NCBI GenBank assembly: GCA_014529385.2
Contig: CM043967.1
Coordinates: 79,381,278-79,445,277, forward strand
Reading direction: 5' to 3'
DNA from: Adiantum capillus-veneris
Lineage: Eukaryota; Streptophyta; Polypodiopsida; Polypodiales; Pteridaceae
Length of the DNA stretch: 64,000 bases
The notes under the pieces were generated by a model. That model searched no databases and had not been told where the DNA came from. It worked only from the letters and a program-made list of their open reading frames with translations. A program made the translations under genes and the position numbers. Shown here one piece after another: positions 9,033 to 20,222 of this stretch; the first letter of the stretch is position 1, and each line of letters starts with the position of its first letter.

Positions 9033-11434
9033 CTGTATTTCTACTTAGACAAAAATCTGAAGCCTTATCTGTTTTCAAACAATTCCACAAGGCTGCGGAA
9101 CTTCAAACTGGTCTTCGCCTTAAGAAGCTTCATAGTGACAATGGAGACGAATATGTTTCTCGAGAGTTTGTGAGTTACTGTGCTGACACTGGAATTCATC
9201 ATGAACACACTATTCCATATTCGCCTCAACAGAATGGTGTTGCTGAACGAAAGAATCGCACTATTCTCAATGCTGTAAGATGTATGCTGATTCATTCTGG
9301 CTTATCTCGTGTTTTCTGGGCTGAAGCTACTTTGACAGCAACATTTATTCAGAATCATCTTCCTACTACTGCACCCTCTGGTAAGATACCCATCACAGCA
9401 TGGACAGGTGACATTCCTTCTGTATCTCATTTTCGAACCTTTGGATGTATTGCTTATATTCATGTTCCCAAAGAAACACGAACAAAGCTTGATGCTCCTG
9501 GTCTTAAAGTTATTTTTATTGGATATTTTGACACTTCCAAAGGCTACAAATTCTATGACCCTTCCTCCAAGAAAGTAACTGTGAATCGTGATGCTACTTT
9601 TAACGAACAGCTTATGGGAGGCTCATGGTCCATGGATGATTCTGATGATACTAAATCATTGCTTCAGGATTTTCCATTTCTTTCAGAAGATGAAACACTT
9701 CCTATAGAGCAACTTTCCTCCTCACAACCATCCATTTCAAATGTTGCCAATGATGATATTGATATTTTTGTTGATCTGCCTATTGATTTTGAACATGGCT
9801 CATGTCATGTTTATAATGACGATATTGCTGATAATGCTTTTTCTACTTCTGAAGATCCCGTTACTTATGATGAAGCTATCTCTTCACCACAAAAGGATCG
9901 ATGGCAAGAGGCTATGGAAGCAGAGTACGATTCTCTTATCTCTAAAGGTACATGGATACTAACTGAATTACCTCCTGTTCGTACAGCTATTAAATGTAAG
10001 TGGGTGTATAAAACAAAAGTAAAAGCAGATGGATCTTTTGACAAGTTCAAGGCACGTTTAGTTGCAAAAGGTTACTCCCAAGTAGCTGGTGTTGATTATC
10101 AAGAGACTTTTTCACCAGTTGTTCGCATTACAAGTGTTCAAGTTTTATTGGCATTTGCTGTTCAATTTGATTTAGAAGCTCATCAAATGGATGTGCGAAC
10201 TGCTTTTCTTAATGGTGACTTGGAAGAGGAAATTTATATGGAACAACCAGAAGGGTTTGTTATTCCAGGTAAAGAAGACCTTGTTGCTCAACTCCATAAG
10301 GCACTATATGGTCTCAAACAAGCTTCGCGAGCCTGGTATACAAAATTTGATCTTTTTCTCACCTCTAAAGGATTCATCTCTTGCTCGTCAGACCCCAACT
10401 TATACATAAAACGCCAAGGTAGCAGTTTTGTGATTCTTGCTCTTTATGTGGATGATACCATCCTTGTTTCCAATGATTTGGGATTTCTTCAGCAAGTAAA
10501 AAATTTATTGTCTTCTGCATTCGATATGGTGGATCTTGGAGAGATTCACTCTTTTCTTGGCATTCAAATCCAACGGAACTGTACAAAAGGTATTTTATTC
10601 CTTCGACAGTCAAAGTTTATTGCAGATACTATTCAAAAATTTGGTATGGAATCTGCATATTCAGCCAACACACCTTGTCTTGCGAGCTCTACGAAGAATA
10701 CTTCTGACAATGGCGGTCAACTTGTCACAAATCAACCTTATGCTAACTTGATTGGATGTCTTCAGTTTGTTGGCATGAACACTCGTCCTGATATTCTGTT
10801 CGCTGCTAACTATCTTGGACAACATCTTGCATGTCCTTCTCTTAAGCATTGGTCTGCTGCAAAGCGTGTATTGAAATACTTGAAAGGCACTACAGATTTT
10901 GGTTTATTCTATCGACGACAACTCACATCGGATTCTATGCAATCTCTTTCTCTTTTGGGTTACACAGATGCAGACTGGGCAAGCTCACATTTATCTATGC
11001 GATCTACTAGTGGAAATTGCTTCTTTATAAATGGTTGTCTTGTTTCTTGGACCAGCAAGAAACAACGTTGTGTTGCGGTTTCTACGACTGAGTCAGAATA
11101 TGTTGCGGCATCACTTGCAGCTCGTGAGTTGATTTGGATTCGACAAATGCTGGTTGATATTGGTCACTCTCCTCTTTCTAGCACACCCTTGCGGTGTGAC
11201 AACCAAAGTGCTATTAGTCTTGCAAAAGACTATGTTCAACATAATAAGTCAAAGCACATTGCTGTCCATTATCATTATGTCAGGTATGAAGTACGCAAGG
11301 GAACCATTATGGTTGAACACTGTCCAAGTGACCAGATGATTGCAGACATTTTTACCAAAGGCCTCAATGAGTCACGTTTCATCCTCTTGCGCTCGGAGCT
11401 TGGAGTTGCTTCGGCCTCACTCTTTCTAGATTAG
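8933..11434 (+). CDS. copia integrase core, reverse transcriptase and RNase H
   Basis: An 833-codon open frame. Integrase catalytic residues are visible in HTDICGPLP, HSDNGDEY and PYSPQQNGVAERKN, followed by the copia C-terminal FRTFGCIAY and VIFIGYF motifs. Reverse transcriptase starts at WQEAMEAEYDSL and includes FLNGDLEEEIYMEQPEGF and the catalytic YVDD at 10445-10456. RNase H shows GYTDADWASS, the TESEYVA box and the terminal DIFTKGL. These domains are intact in sequence, but the frame is cut off from gag-protease by the break upstream. The first codon of the open frame is not a natural start. Elements of this type act in cytoplasmic particles and the nucleus. Confidence 0.93.
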   Translation: MDLVHTDICGPLPSSRSQYRYFITFIDDFSRYMTVFLLRQKSEALSVFKQFHKAAELQTGLRLKKLHSDNGDEYVSREFVSYCADTGIHHEHTIPYSPQQNGVAERKNRTILNAVRCMLIHSGLSRVFWAEATLTATFIQNHLPTTAPSGKIPITAWTGDIPSVSHFRTFGCIAYIHVPKETRTKLDAPGLKVIFIGYFDTSKGYKFYDPSSKKVTVNRDATFNEQLMGGSWSMDDSDDTKSLLQDFPFLSEDETLPIEQLSSSQPSISNVANDDIDIFVDLPIDFEHGSCHVYNDDIADNAFSTSEDPVTYDEAISSPQKDRWQEAMEAEYDSLISKGTWILTELPPVRTAIKCKWVYKTKVKADGSFDKFKARLVAKGYSQVAGVDYQETFSPVVRITSVQVLLAFAVQFDLEAHQMDVRTAFLNGDLEEEIYMEQPEGFVIPGKEDLVAQLHKALYGLKQASRAWYTKFDLFLTSKGFISCSSDPNLYIKRQGSSFVILALYVDDTILVSNDLGFLQQVKNLLSSAFDMVDLGEIHSFLGIQIQRNCTKGILFLRQSKFIADTIQKFGMESAYSANTPCLASSTKNTSDNGGQLVTNQPYANLIGCLQFVGMNTRPDILFAANYLGQHLACPSLKHWSAAKRVLKYLKGTTDFGLFYRRQLTSDSMQSLSLLGYTDADWASSHLSMRSTSGNCFFINGCLVSWTSKKQRCVAVSTTESEYVAASLAARELIWIRQMLVDIGHSPLSSTPLRCDNQSAISLAKDYVQHNKSKHIAVHYHYVRYEVRKGTIMVEHCPSDQMIADIFTKGLNESRFILLRSELGVASASLFLD

Positions 11435-11681
11435 CTTCTTTTCTATTGTAATAGCTTTGTACATATGACATTGTAATCTTTTAGGTACCATGCACTATGC
11501 ACACTCCACATTTGCACCTTGTGATATCTAAGTCACTTGAATATTTGTACATAGATGCACAATTCACTTTCACATCATCACCACTGGTTCATATTTCACA
11601 TTGTATAGGGGCTTGGGTTTTTCCCTTGAACTCCCCAAGGGTTTTTTCATCCAAAGCTAGAGACCTTTGTTTGAGTGGGGG

Positions 11682-11824
11682 TGTTGGAGCTATATATGGC
11701 TCACTCTACTGAACTTGGTCTCACCTATATATTTGTATCTTGTCCTCAATATGAATCAGTCTTTGGGAGCGTATATGGTGTGTCTCTTGTCTCGTCTCTC
11801 TCTCTTTCTCTCTACATCTCAACA
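11682..11824 (+). repeat. 3' LTR of the complete copia element
   Basis: 143 bp, TGTTGG...CAACA, preceded by the polypurine tract GAGTGGGGG and followed by the TCTGG duplication. A short hairpin, CCCTTG (11623-11628) with CAAGGG (11636-11641), lies about 40 bp upstream. Confidence 0.95.
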
Positions 11825-12211
11825 TCTGGGTGGCTATAGAAAGCCGTGTTATTTTTTCATCTTTCTCTACCAAATCTGTCATGCAAATATCCTTCTCTCT
11901 CTTTAACTGTAGGTCGGCGCCTTCCACTGTCAATGCCAGCTCATCTCGAATGAAAGTGGCACAACTCTCCCTGATATCATGTGCTAGAGACTTCATGCGC
12001 TGAAATGCATTAACAGCCGCTTGTTGTTGATCATCATGCATTGATTGGGTGCCACAAACTTGTTCTTCATCGGCCATTTTCTCTTGGAGCTGCAATGGAC
12101 AAATAGAGAAATAATCAATATCATTGGCAAATTTATATTTTCACGATGCAATAGTCTCATAGACGCACAAGGTAGCAACTTCTCATCCACTACATAAGAC
12201 GTCATAGCCAA
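11825..12211 (-). pseudogene. coiled-coil part of the interrupted RING gene
   Basis: The minus-strand exon begins at about 12089, just after a good acceptor (ttgtccattgcag) and before LQEKMADEEQ. It encodes a charged helical region (QQAAVNAFQRMKSLAHD; LQLKREKDICMTDLVEKDEK) likely to form a coiled coil. At 11830 the frame is broken by the copia element and resumes at 6312, running on into the RING. Upstream, 12211-12110 may be intron or an earlier exon. The gypsy LTR begins at 12235, and I cannot find the gene's 5' end on the far side of that element. The pairing of coiled coil and RING is common in ubiquitin ligases; the specific role here is unknown. Confidence 0.65.
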
Positions 12212-12234
12212 CTAAATTAAACCACAAATGATGC

Positions 12235-12388
12235 TGAGGCGGTCCGGGGAGGGCAACAAGAAGAGTGGCCTCTAAGCACCCTTGTAGGGTTCGGGTTGTA
12301 AAGAACAACAAACACACACACAAACCCGCAACCTAACCCTACACAAATTTGGGGCACCACCTAGTTTTGGATGCGAACTAGGACGCGT

Positions 12389-12432
<44 letters not shown>

Positions 12433-14824
12433 TGCTAGGGATGCTTTGAAATGTATCGGCAATGATCAAGCAAATACAATTATATATGTAAGAAAGAGAA
12501 AGAAGAGGGAGGGGGTGCTTGTTGCATTAATACCTTCTTACAAATCTGTCATGACGGATCAAGTGAGATTAGTTTTTGTTCATCATAGCTTGAGTAAATT
12601 TCACCACGAAACATCACAAGAAAAGCCATCCCAATCACTGTCATAAGGCTAAGGGAGTCCTCTCCACCCTGTCGCCCTCTTACAATATGTGGGATTTATG
12701 GCTAAATTCATGACAACACCCAAACACAAGTTATCAAGAACTAAAATTATCACCAAGACACTTACACATCATTGTTGTCCATTAATTCACGTTGGAAGAG
12801 AGACAAAGTATCCAAGCTTAGTCCAAATCCAGCCTCCTTGATTCAGCAAATGTTGGGCTTACACTAGTAGGAGGAATGATAGATTTTCCACTCTCAATTG
12901 AATGATCGCTCTCTCTCTTACAATGGCATAGAGTTCCCGTGCTAATCACCTCTATTACAACACATGCACAAGCATACGACAATGAGATTCCACTCAAGAG
13001 CTCCTTCTAGAGAGGTTGATCTTGGCTTCTCAAGCTATAGCATAGTGCTCTTGCTTATGGCTCTCCCTTTGTGCTAGCTACACCCTCCTTTTATAGCAAT
13101 TTTGAAGGATAGGGTTACTCCTCTAACCATGGTTGGGTTAGATTTTCAACACTTATCTAATTTCTTTTGCTTGGAATTATCAAGAAGTTGGTGTGGATAG
13201 ATGAAGAAGAGAGAGAGGAGAGAAGTGGAGGTGATAGGACTTTTCATAGTAGGTTAGTGTTAGTAAATTAGTAGAGTTATTTATTTTATTGATTTACAAA
13301 TGGAATTGGATATTCACAATGGGAGTATCCAAGTAGGATACAAATAAGGAAGAAAAAACTCTTAATAGGTAAGAAAACATGGATTTCTTACAATGTTGAT
13401 GCTCCAAGTGTCTTGAGTAGGGTCAATTTTGACGCTTGTTGACGGTCCACTAGCTTTGACCGTACGTTTTTTTCACTCTTGACCTTCCTTTGGGAGCCAA
13501 GGTAATTGAATATGAGTAATCAATCACCATGATGCTGTCTTTCAAGAGAAGAGGCTGAATTTTATGGTTTTTTGATAGATATGGGTAATATGGATGAGGA
13601 AAATTAAACTAGGTGGTCAATTTTGGAATGGAAGTGTGTGTAGGAAACATGAGTTCACCATGGTTTCTCTTATTCTTCAAGGTTTAGAAGAAGGTGAGTA
13701 GGGTGCAGAGAGGAGTGGTGAGAGAGGTGGGGATGATGAGTGGAGAGGTCTGTGTGAAAGAGGAAAATGATAAAGTGGAAGAGGGACTGTGGCTGCATAC
13801 CATGGGAAAACTGGGGTCCACAAATAAAATCCTAGCTCACAGCTCGTAGCTCAAAAAAATATGAAAAACTCTGAGATGAAAGTTCAGCTCACGAGCTACA
13901 ACGTTTGTTTGTATCACCTTTTCAAATTCGGGGAGCATGTGATCTTTAAAAATTCAGCAAAACAGACCGTTTTTTCCACTGCACAAGGTCCTTGTGAGGT
14001 CCTTCTTTGGATGATTCTTTTGAATACCTCCAAGAGTGAGCTCCCCATGGTGCATGCATGCATTCCACATACCCTTGAACTTATTTGGTAGGTCTATAAT
14101 TGAAGATATTGTTGAGATCATGATATAAGTGAATAGTACAACTAAGAAAATCAAATATTGAGGGGTTTAAAAAAATATGTACATGTCAAATATAAATAAT
14201 ATAGGTGGAAAAAATATAAAGGGGTCAAAATAAATCTCTCTCATTATAAGTATACCATAAAAAGATGAATATTTTTGGTGTTCTAATTTATGAGAGTAAA
14301 AGAGAATAGATGTAGGAAGGAAAAATCACAATAGTGAAAAAATATACACATAAATAAAACTAGTTTTTTTGGATTTTTGTTGGGATGGAATTACACCAAA
14401 AATAAGAGAAGCTTGCATGAAATTATTTTTATATGGAATAAAGAGTATGCAAAATGGTAAGAAAAAATATGGTAATGGTGAGTCAATGTACATAGCATAA
14501 ATAACACACCATAGGTAGAAATATATTTAAATAAATACCAAAATAATTATGAAAAATCCTTTTATTTAGGCCCTATATACAATGAAATATTTACACACAA
14601 ATGGGCCATAATATACTTATATTTTTTATATTTTTATATTTTTTTGGCTCAACTAGTACAGTGACTAGCTAGCTAAGGGTTTTTAAGAAGATATGGAAAA
14701 GGTCCCCTAAGTCACACACACCTATATACAGTGAAATGGTAGGGATAGCCACAGTGTTTGGATGATTTTGGTAGGGTGGGTTAACTCACTATGGAAATTA
14801 CGGAGAGCCGAAAAACGGCCATCA
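12235..14824 (-). repeat. left (3') LTR of the Tat-like element
   Basis: 2590 bp, noncoding. It contains a (GA)n tract of about 35 bp at 12395-12429. ORFs within it, such as 13861-14091, occur in both LTRs because the sequence is duplicated and are not genes. A purine tract (complement of 'gccctccccc', about 14828-14837) lies just inside its inner edge. Confidence 0.92.
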
Positions 14825-14852
14825 TTAGCCCTCCCCCAGGATGATGGTATAT

Positions 14853-17066
14853 TCATGTACCATCATAGAGCATCTTTTCCAAAGAGAGTGCTTCAGAGTC
14901 CTTGACGAGGTCTTCATTGTTTGGCCCCTCAGAATTTTGGTTTGAGTTACACTCATGCTTCACGGTACAATACCTACATGAGATAGCTGCCTTTTGACAA
15001 ATCTTTGGTAGATTCTTTGGTAGAAGGCGAATCAAATAAGGCTTCAAGCAATACCCATTTACCTTCCTGGAGTGCTCTTTCCCATTCAAGTCCATAAGTT
15101 GATAGTAACTTGAATTGAAAGCCTTCTTAACTATGTATGGCCCTTGCCATCTAGTTTCAAATTTGGCATCAAAACGATTATTGAGTCGATTGTCATACCT
15201 TAGCACAAGATCTCCTTCATTGATGCCTTTGTCCTTTAGTTTCTTGTCAAGCTTCTCCTTCGCCTGCATAGCTTTCCTCTTGTAGCACTCGTATGCTGCT
15301 TCTATTTTCCACTCAAGCTCAGCTAAGGTAAGAAGTCGATCCATCCATGCTTCTTGATCATCTTGTGCTGCTTTTCCATGAAGTCGTATTGTTGGGATGT
15401 TGAGCTCAATTGGTTGTAAAGCCTCTTGACCATAGACCAAGTGAAATGGTGTAAACTCCGTGGCTTCCCTATATGTGGTTCGATACGCCCACAAGGCACC
15501 ATCCAAGAAGTCATCCCACAACTTTGTCTTGTTTCTCACCATCTTTCTAATGATGCATGCAATGACACCATCAGCTTTTTCTACGAGACCATTGGATTGG
15601 GGATAGTAGGGTGTACTATGACGATGTAGAATGTGAAGTTCTTCACAGACCTCTGTGAGCAAGCCCTTTCTAAACCCTGGACCATTATCAGAAACAATCT
15701 CCAAAGGTGTGCCAAATCTACAACAAATGTGAGTGTAGACAAATTTGCTCACTGTCCTCTCAGCTACCTTTGCCACACTTTGTGCTTCCACCCACCTAGT
15801 CATATAGTCTACCGCCACTAGAATGTAGAGTTTACCATTTTTTGTCCTAGGGAGAGGACAAATAGCATCAATGCCACACTTTTCAAAGGGTCCATTTGCA
15901 AGCACGATTTGCCTTGGACCATACACCAATCTTCTATTCCCATTCACCTGACAATTGTGACAACTTTTACACCAATGTTGAACATCCACATGCAGACTTG
16001 GCCAAACATACCCCGCAAGCAAAATATTCTTCACAGTTAACTCTTGGGCAAAATGAACACCACATGCCTCTTCATGAAAACCTTTTAGAATGGTTGGAAT
16101 CTCCTTGATAGTTGGTACTCTTCTGCACACTTGATCCTTCCCTCTTTGATAGAGGGATCCTTCTAGGAAGAGATACGCGCTTGCCTTTTTCATGAGTTTC
16201 CTCTTCTGAGCCTTCGTGAAGTCTTGCGGAAACTCACCCTCCAAAATGTAGATAATAATGGGAGTCAATGACTCCAATCCCTGGTATCTCGGTTGCTTGA
16301 CAGTTGCTGCCCCCATGATGACCTGCACTTCTTTCTCAACACATGTAACTGCTTGTTGTGCAAGTAAATCGGCATCTTCATTTTGTTTCCTAGGAATATG
16401 ATATAGTTGCACTTCTTCAAAGTGATTAAACATCCTACAAATGGCATGAACTTTTGTCCGTAATATTTCATTCTTGCATGCCCAAATGCCTAAAATCTGT
16501 TTAACAATGAAAAGTGAATCTCCCTTTACCATGAGATATTGTATCCCTTGGCCAATACACATCTTCAAACCATGAAGTAGTGTGTCGTATTCTGCTTCAT
16601 TGTTGCTAGTTGAACCTAGTAGATTGACCTTCTCTTTCATGACCACCTCCCCACTTGGGTTGAGAAACACTAGCCCTCCCCCTGCTTTTCTTGTGACTCG
16701 TCGAAAAGCTCCATCAAAGAACAACGTAAAAGCATTAGGAATATTTTTCGGTGGTGGCAATGGTAGGGTCTTTATTTCAGGCACCTTAATCTCCTTCTCA
16801 TGTACCCTATAAGTAAGGATCCCTGCCAATTGTGCACGCACACTATCTTCTACCTTGAAAGAGTATTGGAACTCTTGCAATTCCATAATCCACTTTGAGA
16901 TCCTAGTGCTAAGATTCATTTGAGATGACATCCAAGAAAACAAATTTTCTGCAGTGAGAATTACAAAAGGTTTTGGTAGCAAGTAGGATCTAAACTTTCT
17001 CACCGCAAACATGAGAGAAAGAATCATGAGTTCTGCCTCCGTGTAGCCTCTCTCCAAAGCATTCAT
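14853..17066 (-). CDS. gypsy RNase H, second RNase H and integrase
   Basis: A 737-codon open frame continuing the frame at 17082-20132 after one TAA at 17084-17082. It opens in the RNase H end (VMNALERGYTEAELMILSL). An archaeal-type second RNase H follows: FFDGAFRR, GGGLVF, NNEAEYDTLLHGLKM, VKGDS and NEDADLLA. The integrase has a zinc region (GYVWPSLHVDVQHWCKSCHN-CQ) and core residues in IDAICPLP, VSDNGPGF and NGLVEKADG. A C-terminal region containing DLVLRYD and RWQGPYIVKKAF is normal for gypsy integrases. I see no chromodomain. Apart from the stop the sequence looks functional. Confidence 0.92.
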   Translation of the reverse strand: MNALERGYTEAELMILSLMFAVRKFRSYLLPKPFVILTAENLFSWMSSQMNLSTRISKWIMELQEFQYSFKVEDSVRAQLAGILTYRVHEKEIKVPEIKTLPLPPPKNIPNAFTLFFDGAFRRVTRKAGGGLVFLNPSGEVVMKEKVNLLGSTSNNEAEYDTLLHGLKMCIGQGIQYLMVKGDSLFIVKQILGIWACKNEILRTKVHAICRMFNHFEEVQLYHIPRKQNEDADLLAQQAVTCVEKEVQVIMGAATVKQPRYQGLESLTPIIIYILEGEFPQDFTKAQKRKLMKKASAYLFLEGSLYQRGKDQVCRRVPTIKEIPTILKGFHEEACGVHFAQELTVKNILLAGYVWPSLHVDVQHWCKSCHNCQVNGNRRLVYGPRQIVLANGPFEKCGIDAICPLPRTKNGKLYILVAVDYMTRWVEAQSVAKVAERTVSKFVYTHICCRFGTPLEIVSDNGPGFRKGLLTEVCEELHILHRHSTPYYPQSNGLVEKADGVIACIIRKMVRNKTKLWDDFLDGALWAYRTTYREATEFTPFHLVYGQEALQPIELNIPTIRLHGKAAQDDQEAWMDRLLTLAELEWKIEAAYECYKRKAMQAKEKLDKKLKDKGINEGDLVLRYDNRLNNRFDAKFETRWQGPYIVKKAFNSSYYQLMDLNGKEHSRKVNGYCLKPYLIRLLPKNLPKICQKAAISCRYCTVKHECNSNQNSEGPNNEDLVKDSEALSLEKMLYDGT

Positions 17067-17081
17067 GACCCTACTAGAAAA

Positions 17082-20000
17082 TTAGATGGGTCGCATCCAT
17101 GTACTATGGGGATCTTGTTGTAGCAAAACCGCTCCAATTGTTTCTTTCCCAACACTAGAGCTAACAAAGAATGTGTACTCCCAAGAAGGAGGCATGAGTG
17201 TTGGTAGTTCTGACAGGATGACTTTAATGTTACAAAAGTACTCTTCAAGCTCATCAGACCATGCAAATTTTACTTGTTGTGTCAACTTTTGCAAAGGATG
17301 AAGAAACCCCGAAGCTAAGTGAATAAAGCGTGACACATACTTCACCTTTTGAATGAATGAGATGACCTCTTTGAGATTCTTGGGTGATGGAAGCTCAATA
17401 AGAGCCTTTGCCTTTGAAGGATCCACCTCAATGCCTTTATAGGAAACCTTGTGATCAAGCAAGATCACTTCATCCTCACCTATGTAGCACTTGTCGGGGA
17501 TGAGTTGATCTCCCATGTCATAGAGCTTCTTTAAACCTTCTTCTACCCTTTGTAGATGCAATGATTTTGAGCTATAAATGCAAAAATCATCAATAAAAAC
17601 CCTAATGGACTTTCCAAAGAATGTTTGAAACACCATGTTCATGAAGCGTTGGAAAGTTGCAGGAGCATTTGTCAGGCCAAATGGCATGACTCTAAAAGCA
17701 TAACAACCCCAAGGAGTGATGAAGGTTGTTTTCAATTGATCTTTCAATGCAATACCTATTTGAAAGTAACCCGAGTAGCCATCACACACAGTGTACTTCT
17801 CATGACCAGCTACCTCATTTAGTATCTCATCCTGAAATGGGAGGGGAAAGTGATCTCTTTTTGTTGCCTCATTAAGTGGACGGTAATCCACACACACCCT
17901 CCACTTGCCGTTTTTCTTAGGAGTGACAACAACGGGAGAGACCCACTCTGAATTCTCCACTAGATAAATGAAACCTGCTGCTAGAAGCTTTCTTACCTCC
18001 TTGAGTAAAGCCTGCTCCTTGATGACTCCTAGCCTTTGTAGCTTTTGAGCCTTAGGTGTGGCCTCTGGCTTCAACTCAATTTTGTGTTGAACAACATCTA
18101 CTCCATGCACATCGGTGTAGTCTTTAGCAAAAAGCCTCGGAAATTTCCCTAGCACACATTTGAAATCCTCTCTTTCGTCCTTTGTAAGTGTTGTAGACAA
18201 CATACCTTCTAACATTCCTTCATCTTGCACACTTTGGTTCTCTTGAGTACCTACCTCTTCCAAACCTCGAGAAGAGGTCTCCTGGTTGTTTGGCTTAAAC
18301 CTTACCCCCATGACTTCGATGGAAGACTCCTCTTCAGTAATGCTACCGCTACTTTCTCCTTCTGAAGTGCTATCGGTCCAGTCTTCCTCCATCTCACTTT
18401 GAGATGATTCTTCATGGAGCTCCTCTTGGCATTGCTCCTTCATGTCAAAGACAACCTTCTTATGATTGTCATTCCTGCAAATTAGCTTTCCACTCTCCCA
18501 ATCCTGCAAAGCTCGCATTTTCATTAGCCATGGTCTCCCTAGGATAAATGGGTAACCATTTACTTTGGTAGACATAACATAAAAATCCACCGCCTTCTTA
18601 ATGCCAAAGTCCTCCACAAAAACATTTTTACAAATGCCTACACACCTAGCTTTGCTGTTGTTTGCCATCTTGACTTTAATTTCACTTGTCTCATGGATGT
18701 GCATGCCTAGTTTTTGCATGAGTCCCTCTGTCATGATGCAAATTTGTGCACCCCCATCCACTAGACCTTTCCTAACCAATCTTCCTTTGATGTAACAATC
18801 TAGCACAGGTGTAATATCCTCATTCATTTCAGAATGTGCAATTTTTACAAAAGGCACACTCTCTTTTACCTTTCTCCTAGTGCTAACTGCCTTTGTTAAA
18901 TCCCTCCTAACTTGTGGGCATAATCCAAGAAACTGAGGCCATGTGATATCAGGACCCTTACCTCTCATGTCTTCCAACAAGTTGTATGGAGTCATACCAT
19001 GTCCAAGAGGGAAGTCTTGGAGATTGATACGACGTCGAGTCCTCTTAGCTTCCTTGGTCTCCTTTGCCTTCTTACCTCGTCCATGGTCACTCTGTGATGT
19101 GACGCCTTCTTTCTCCTTCCCTTTTCCACGGCCACGCTTAATTCCATTTGCTTCCATGTCAACATCTTTTGAATTTTTCACCTCTACCACATGCACATTT
19201 GGTTCTGGCAAAGGTGGAACTCCTTCCACTCCTTGTGGAGGTGGTATAGCTCCATTTGGCCTTTGTAGAAGCCGTGGTTGCTGACTAGTTCCTTCACCTG
19301 CATTCATCACTGGGTAATTCAAGTTAGGTCTCCCTGGCTCCCCACGGGGCCAAGGACAATTATACATCCCATGTCCAGACTCACCGCAATTCCAATATTG
19401 CAAGACTCTCCTAGGTCGTGAATCTCGCTCTTCAGACTTCTTTGCTTGTCCGTTTGGACCTACAGCTTGTGCAAGGTGAATTGACAAGCTGCTTAAAGAT
19501 TCATTTAACTTCTCAATAACTTCCTCCGTTACCTCAGGAATTTCCCTAGATGCTGATGCTTGTGACTTACCTTTGGGTCTAAGACCTTCTATTGGAACCT
19601 CCCCCCTTAAGCACTTGAGTTTCCTATATTTCTCAGCAGCCCTAGTTTCAGCTGCTTCAAAGGTAACAGGTGCACCGGTCTCAACTTTTATCTTAAGGTC
19701 AGGAAAGAGTCCGGCTATGAACCTCTCCTTCTTTAGGAACTCTGCACCATCACCAAGGTTAGCAACATTTCTCACCCATACAGCCCAAAGACGTAGAAAC
19801 TCTTGCTTGTACAAGTAGTAGTCATCTAAGTCTTTTTGCTTATGAGAAACAATGTCTTTCCATAGCTTTTGAGTGTTTTGTGGATCAAAGAAGTATCTCT
19901 TGAAATGATTCACAACTTCCGTGTAATTCCCTTTAACTTCCTCAGGCAAAGAGTCTAACCAAGTGCTAGCATCTTTCCTAAGGACCACCTCAAACATCTC

Positions 20001-20132
20001 TACACGTTCTTGATCAGTTACTATCCTCTTGATACGACAAGACATCTTGAAATTTGCTAAAAATAATTCTGCATCCTCTCCAAGATCTCCAAAGAAAAGA
20101 GGATATCCAGACATTTGGCGTTGGGCCTCCAT
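17082..20132 (-). CDS. gypsy gag, protease and reverse transcriptase
   Basis: I take ATG at 20132 (MEAQRQMSGYPLFFGDLG) as the start; the frame is open further upstream but the residues there are lysine-rich and unlikely. gag spans roughly the first 300 residues (ASTWLDSLPEEVKGNY; WKDIVSHKQKDLDDYYLY). A zinc knuckle reads YWNCGESGHGMYNC, with the first Cys of the usual CxxC replaced by Tyr. The protease box is LVDGGAQICIM (DGGA rather than DSGA), followed by PFILGRPWL. Reverse transcriptase shows KNGKWRVCVDYRPLNEAT, FGLTNAPATFQRFMN and the catalytic FIDD at about 17589-17600. The frame ends in a TAA inside RNase H, a single nonsense change. A domain of Ser and Glu runs separates protease from RT. 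Confidence 0.92.
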   Translation of the reverse strand: MEAQRQMSGYPLFFGDLGEDAELFLANFKMSCRIKRIVTDQERVEMFEVVLRKDASTWLDSLPEEVKGNYTEVVNHFKRYFFDPQNTQKLWKDIVSHKQKDLDDYYLYKQEFLRLWAVWVRNVANLGDGAEFLKKERFIAGLFPDLKIKVETGAPVTFEAAETRAAEKYRKLKCLRGEVPIEGLRPKGKSQASASREIPEVTEEVIEKLNESLSSLSIHLAQAVGPNGQAKKSEERDSRPRRVLQYWNCGESGHGMYNCPWPRGEPGRPNLNYPVMNAGEGTSQQPRLLQRPNGAIPPPQGVEGVPPLPEPNVHVVEVKNSKDVDMEANGIKRGRGKGKEKEGVTSQSDHGRGKKAKETKEAKRTRRRINLQDFPLGHGMTPYNLLEDMRGKGPDITWPQFLGLCPQVRRDLTKAVSTRRKVKESVPFVKIAHSEMNEDITPVLDCYIKGRLVRKGLVDGGAQICIMTEGLMQKLGMHIHETSEIKVKMANNSKARCVGICKNVFVEDFGIKKAVDFYVMSTKVNGYPFILGRPWLMKMRALQDWESGKLICRNDNHKKVVFDMKEQCQEELHEESSQSEMEEDWTDSTSEGESSGSITEEESSIEVMGVRFKPNNQETSSRGLEEVGTQENQSVQDEGMLEGMLSTTLTKDEREDFKCVLGKFPRLFAKDYTDVHGVDVVQHKIELKPEATPKAQKLQRLGVIKEQALLKEVRKLLAAGFIYLVENSEWVSPVVVTPKKNGKWRVCVDYRPLNEATKRDHFPLPFQDEILNEVAGHEKYTVCDGYSGYFQIGIALKDQLKTTFITPWGCYAFRVMPFGLTNAPATFQRFMNMVFQTFFGKSIRVFIDDFCIYSSKSLHLQRVEEGLKKLYDMGDQLIPDKCYIGEDEVILLDHKVSYKGIEVDPSKAKALIELPSPKNLKEVISFIQKVKYVSRFIHLASGFLHPLQKLTQQVKFAWSDELEEYFCNIKVILSELPTLMPPSWEYTFFVSSSVGKETIGAVLLQQDPHSTWMRPI

Positions 20133-20222
20133 TGAATCGGTTTCAAAGTGACAACACGTTTTTTTTTTCTTTCTTAAAAAATTTACACAATAATGTTTTC
20201 TAAATTGCAATCTATTCTACAA

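Larger units (their letters stand above)
6313..11824 (+). mobile_element. complete Ty1/copia LTR retrotransposon, TSD TCTGG
   Basis: The two 143-bp LTRs begin TGTTGG and end CAACA and differ at one visible position, which indicates a recent insertion. The 5-bp duplication TCTGG flanks both sides (6308-6312 and 11825-11829). A primer binding site follows the 5' LTR and a purine run GAGTGGGGG precedes the 3' LTR. Order gag, protease, integrase, reverse transcriptase, RNase H is copia-type. The coding region has two frame breaks, so this copy cannot make a full polyprotein by normal reading. It sits in reverse orientation inside the RING gene. Confidence 0.95.

Noticed and set aside
13861-14091. 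76-codon ORF that recurs at 22465-22695
   Set aside because: The recurrence is explained by the two LTRs of one element; no family resemblance.
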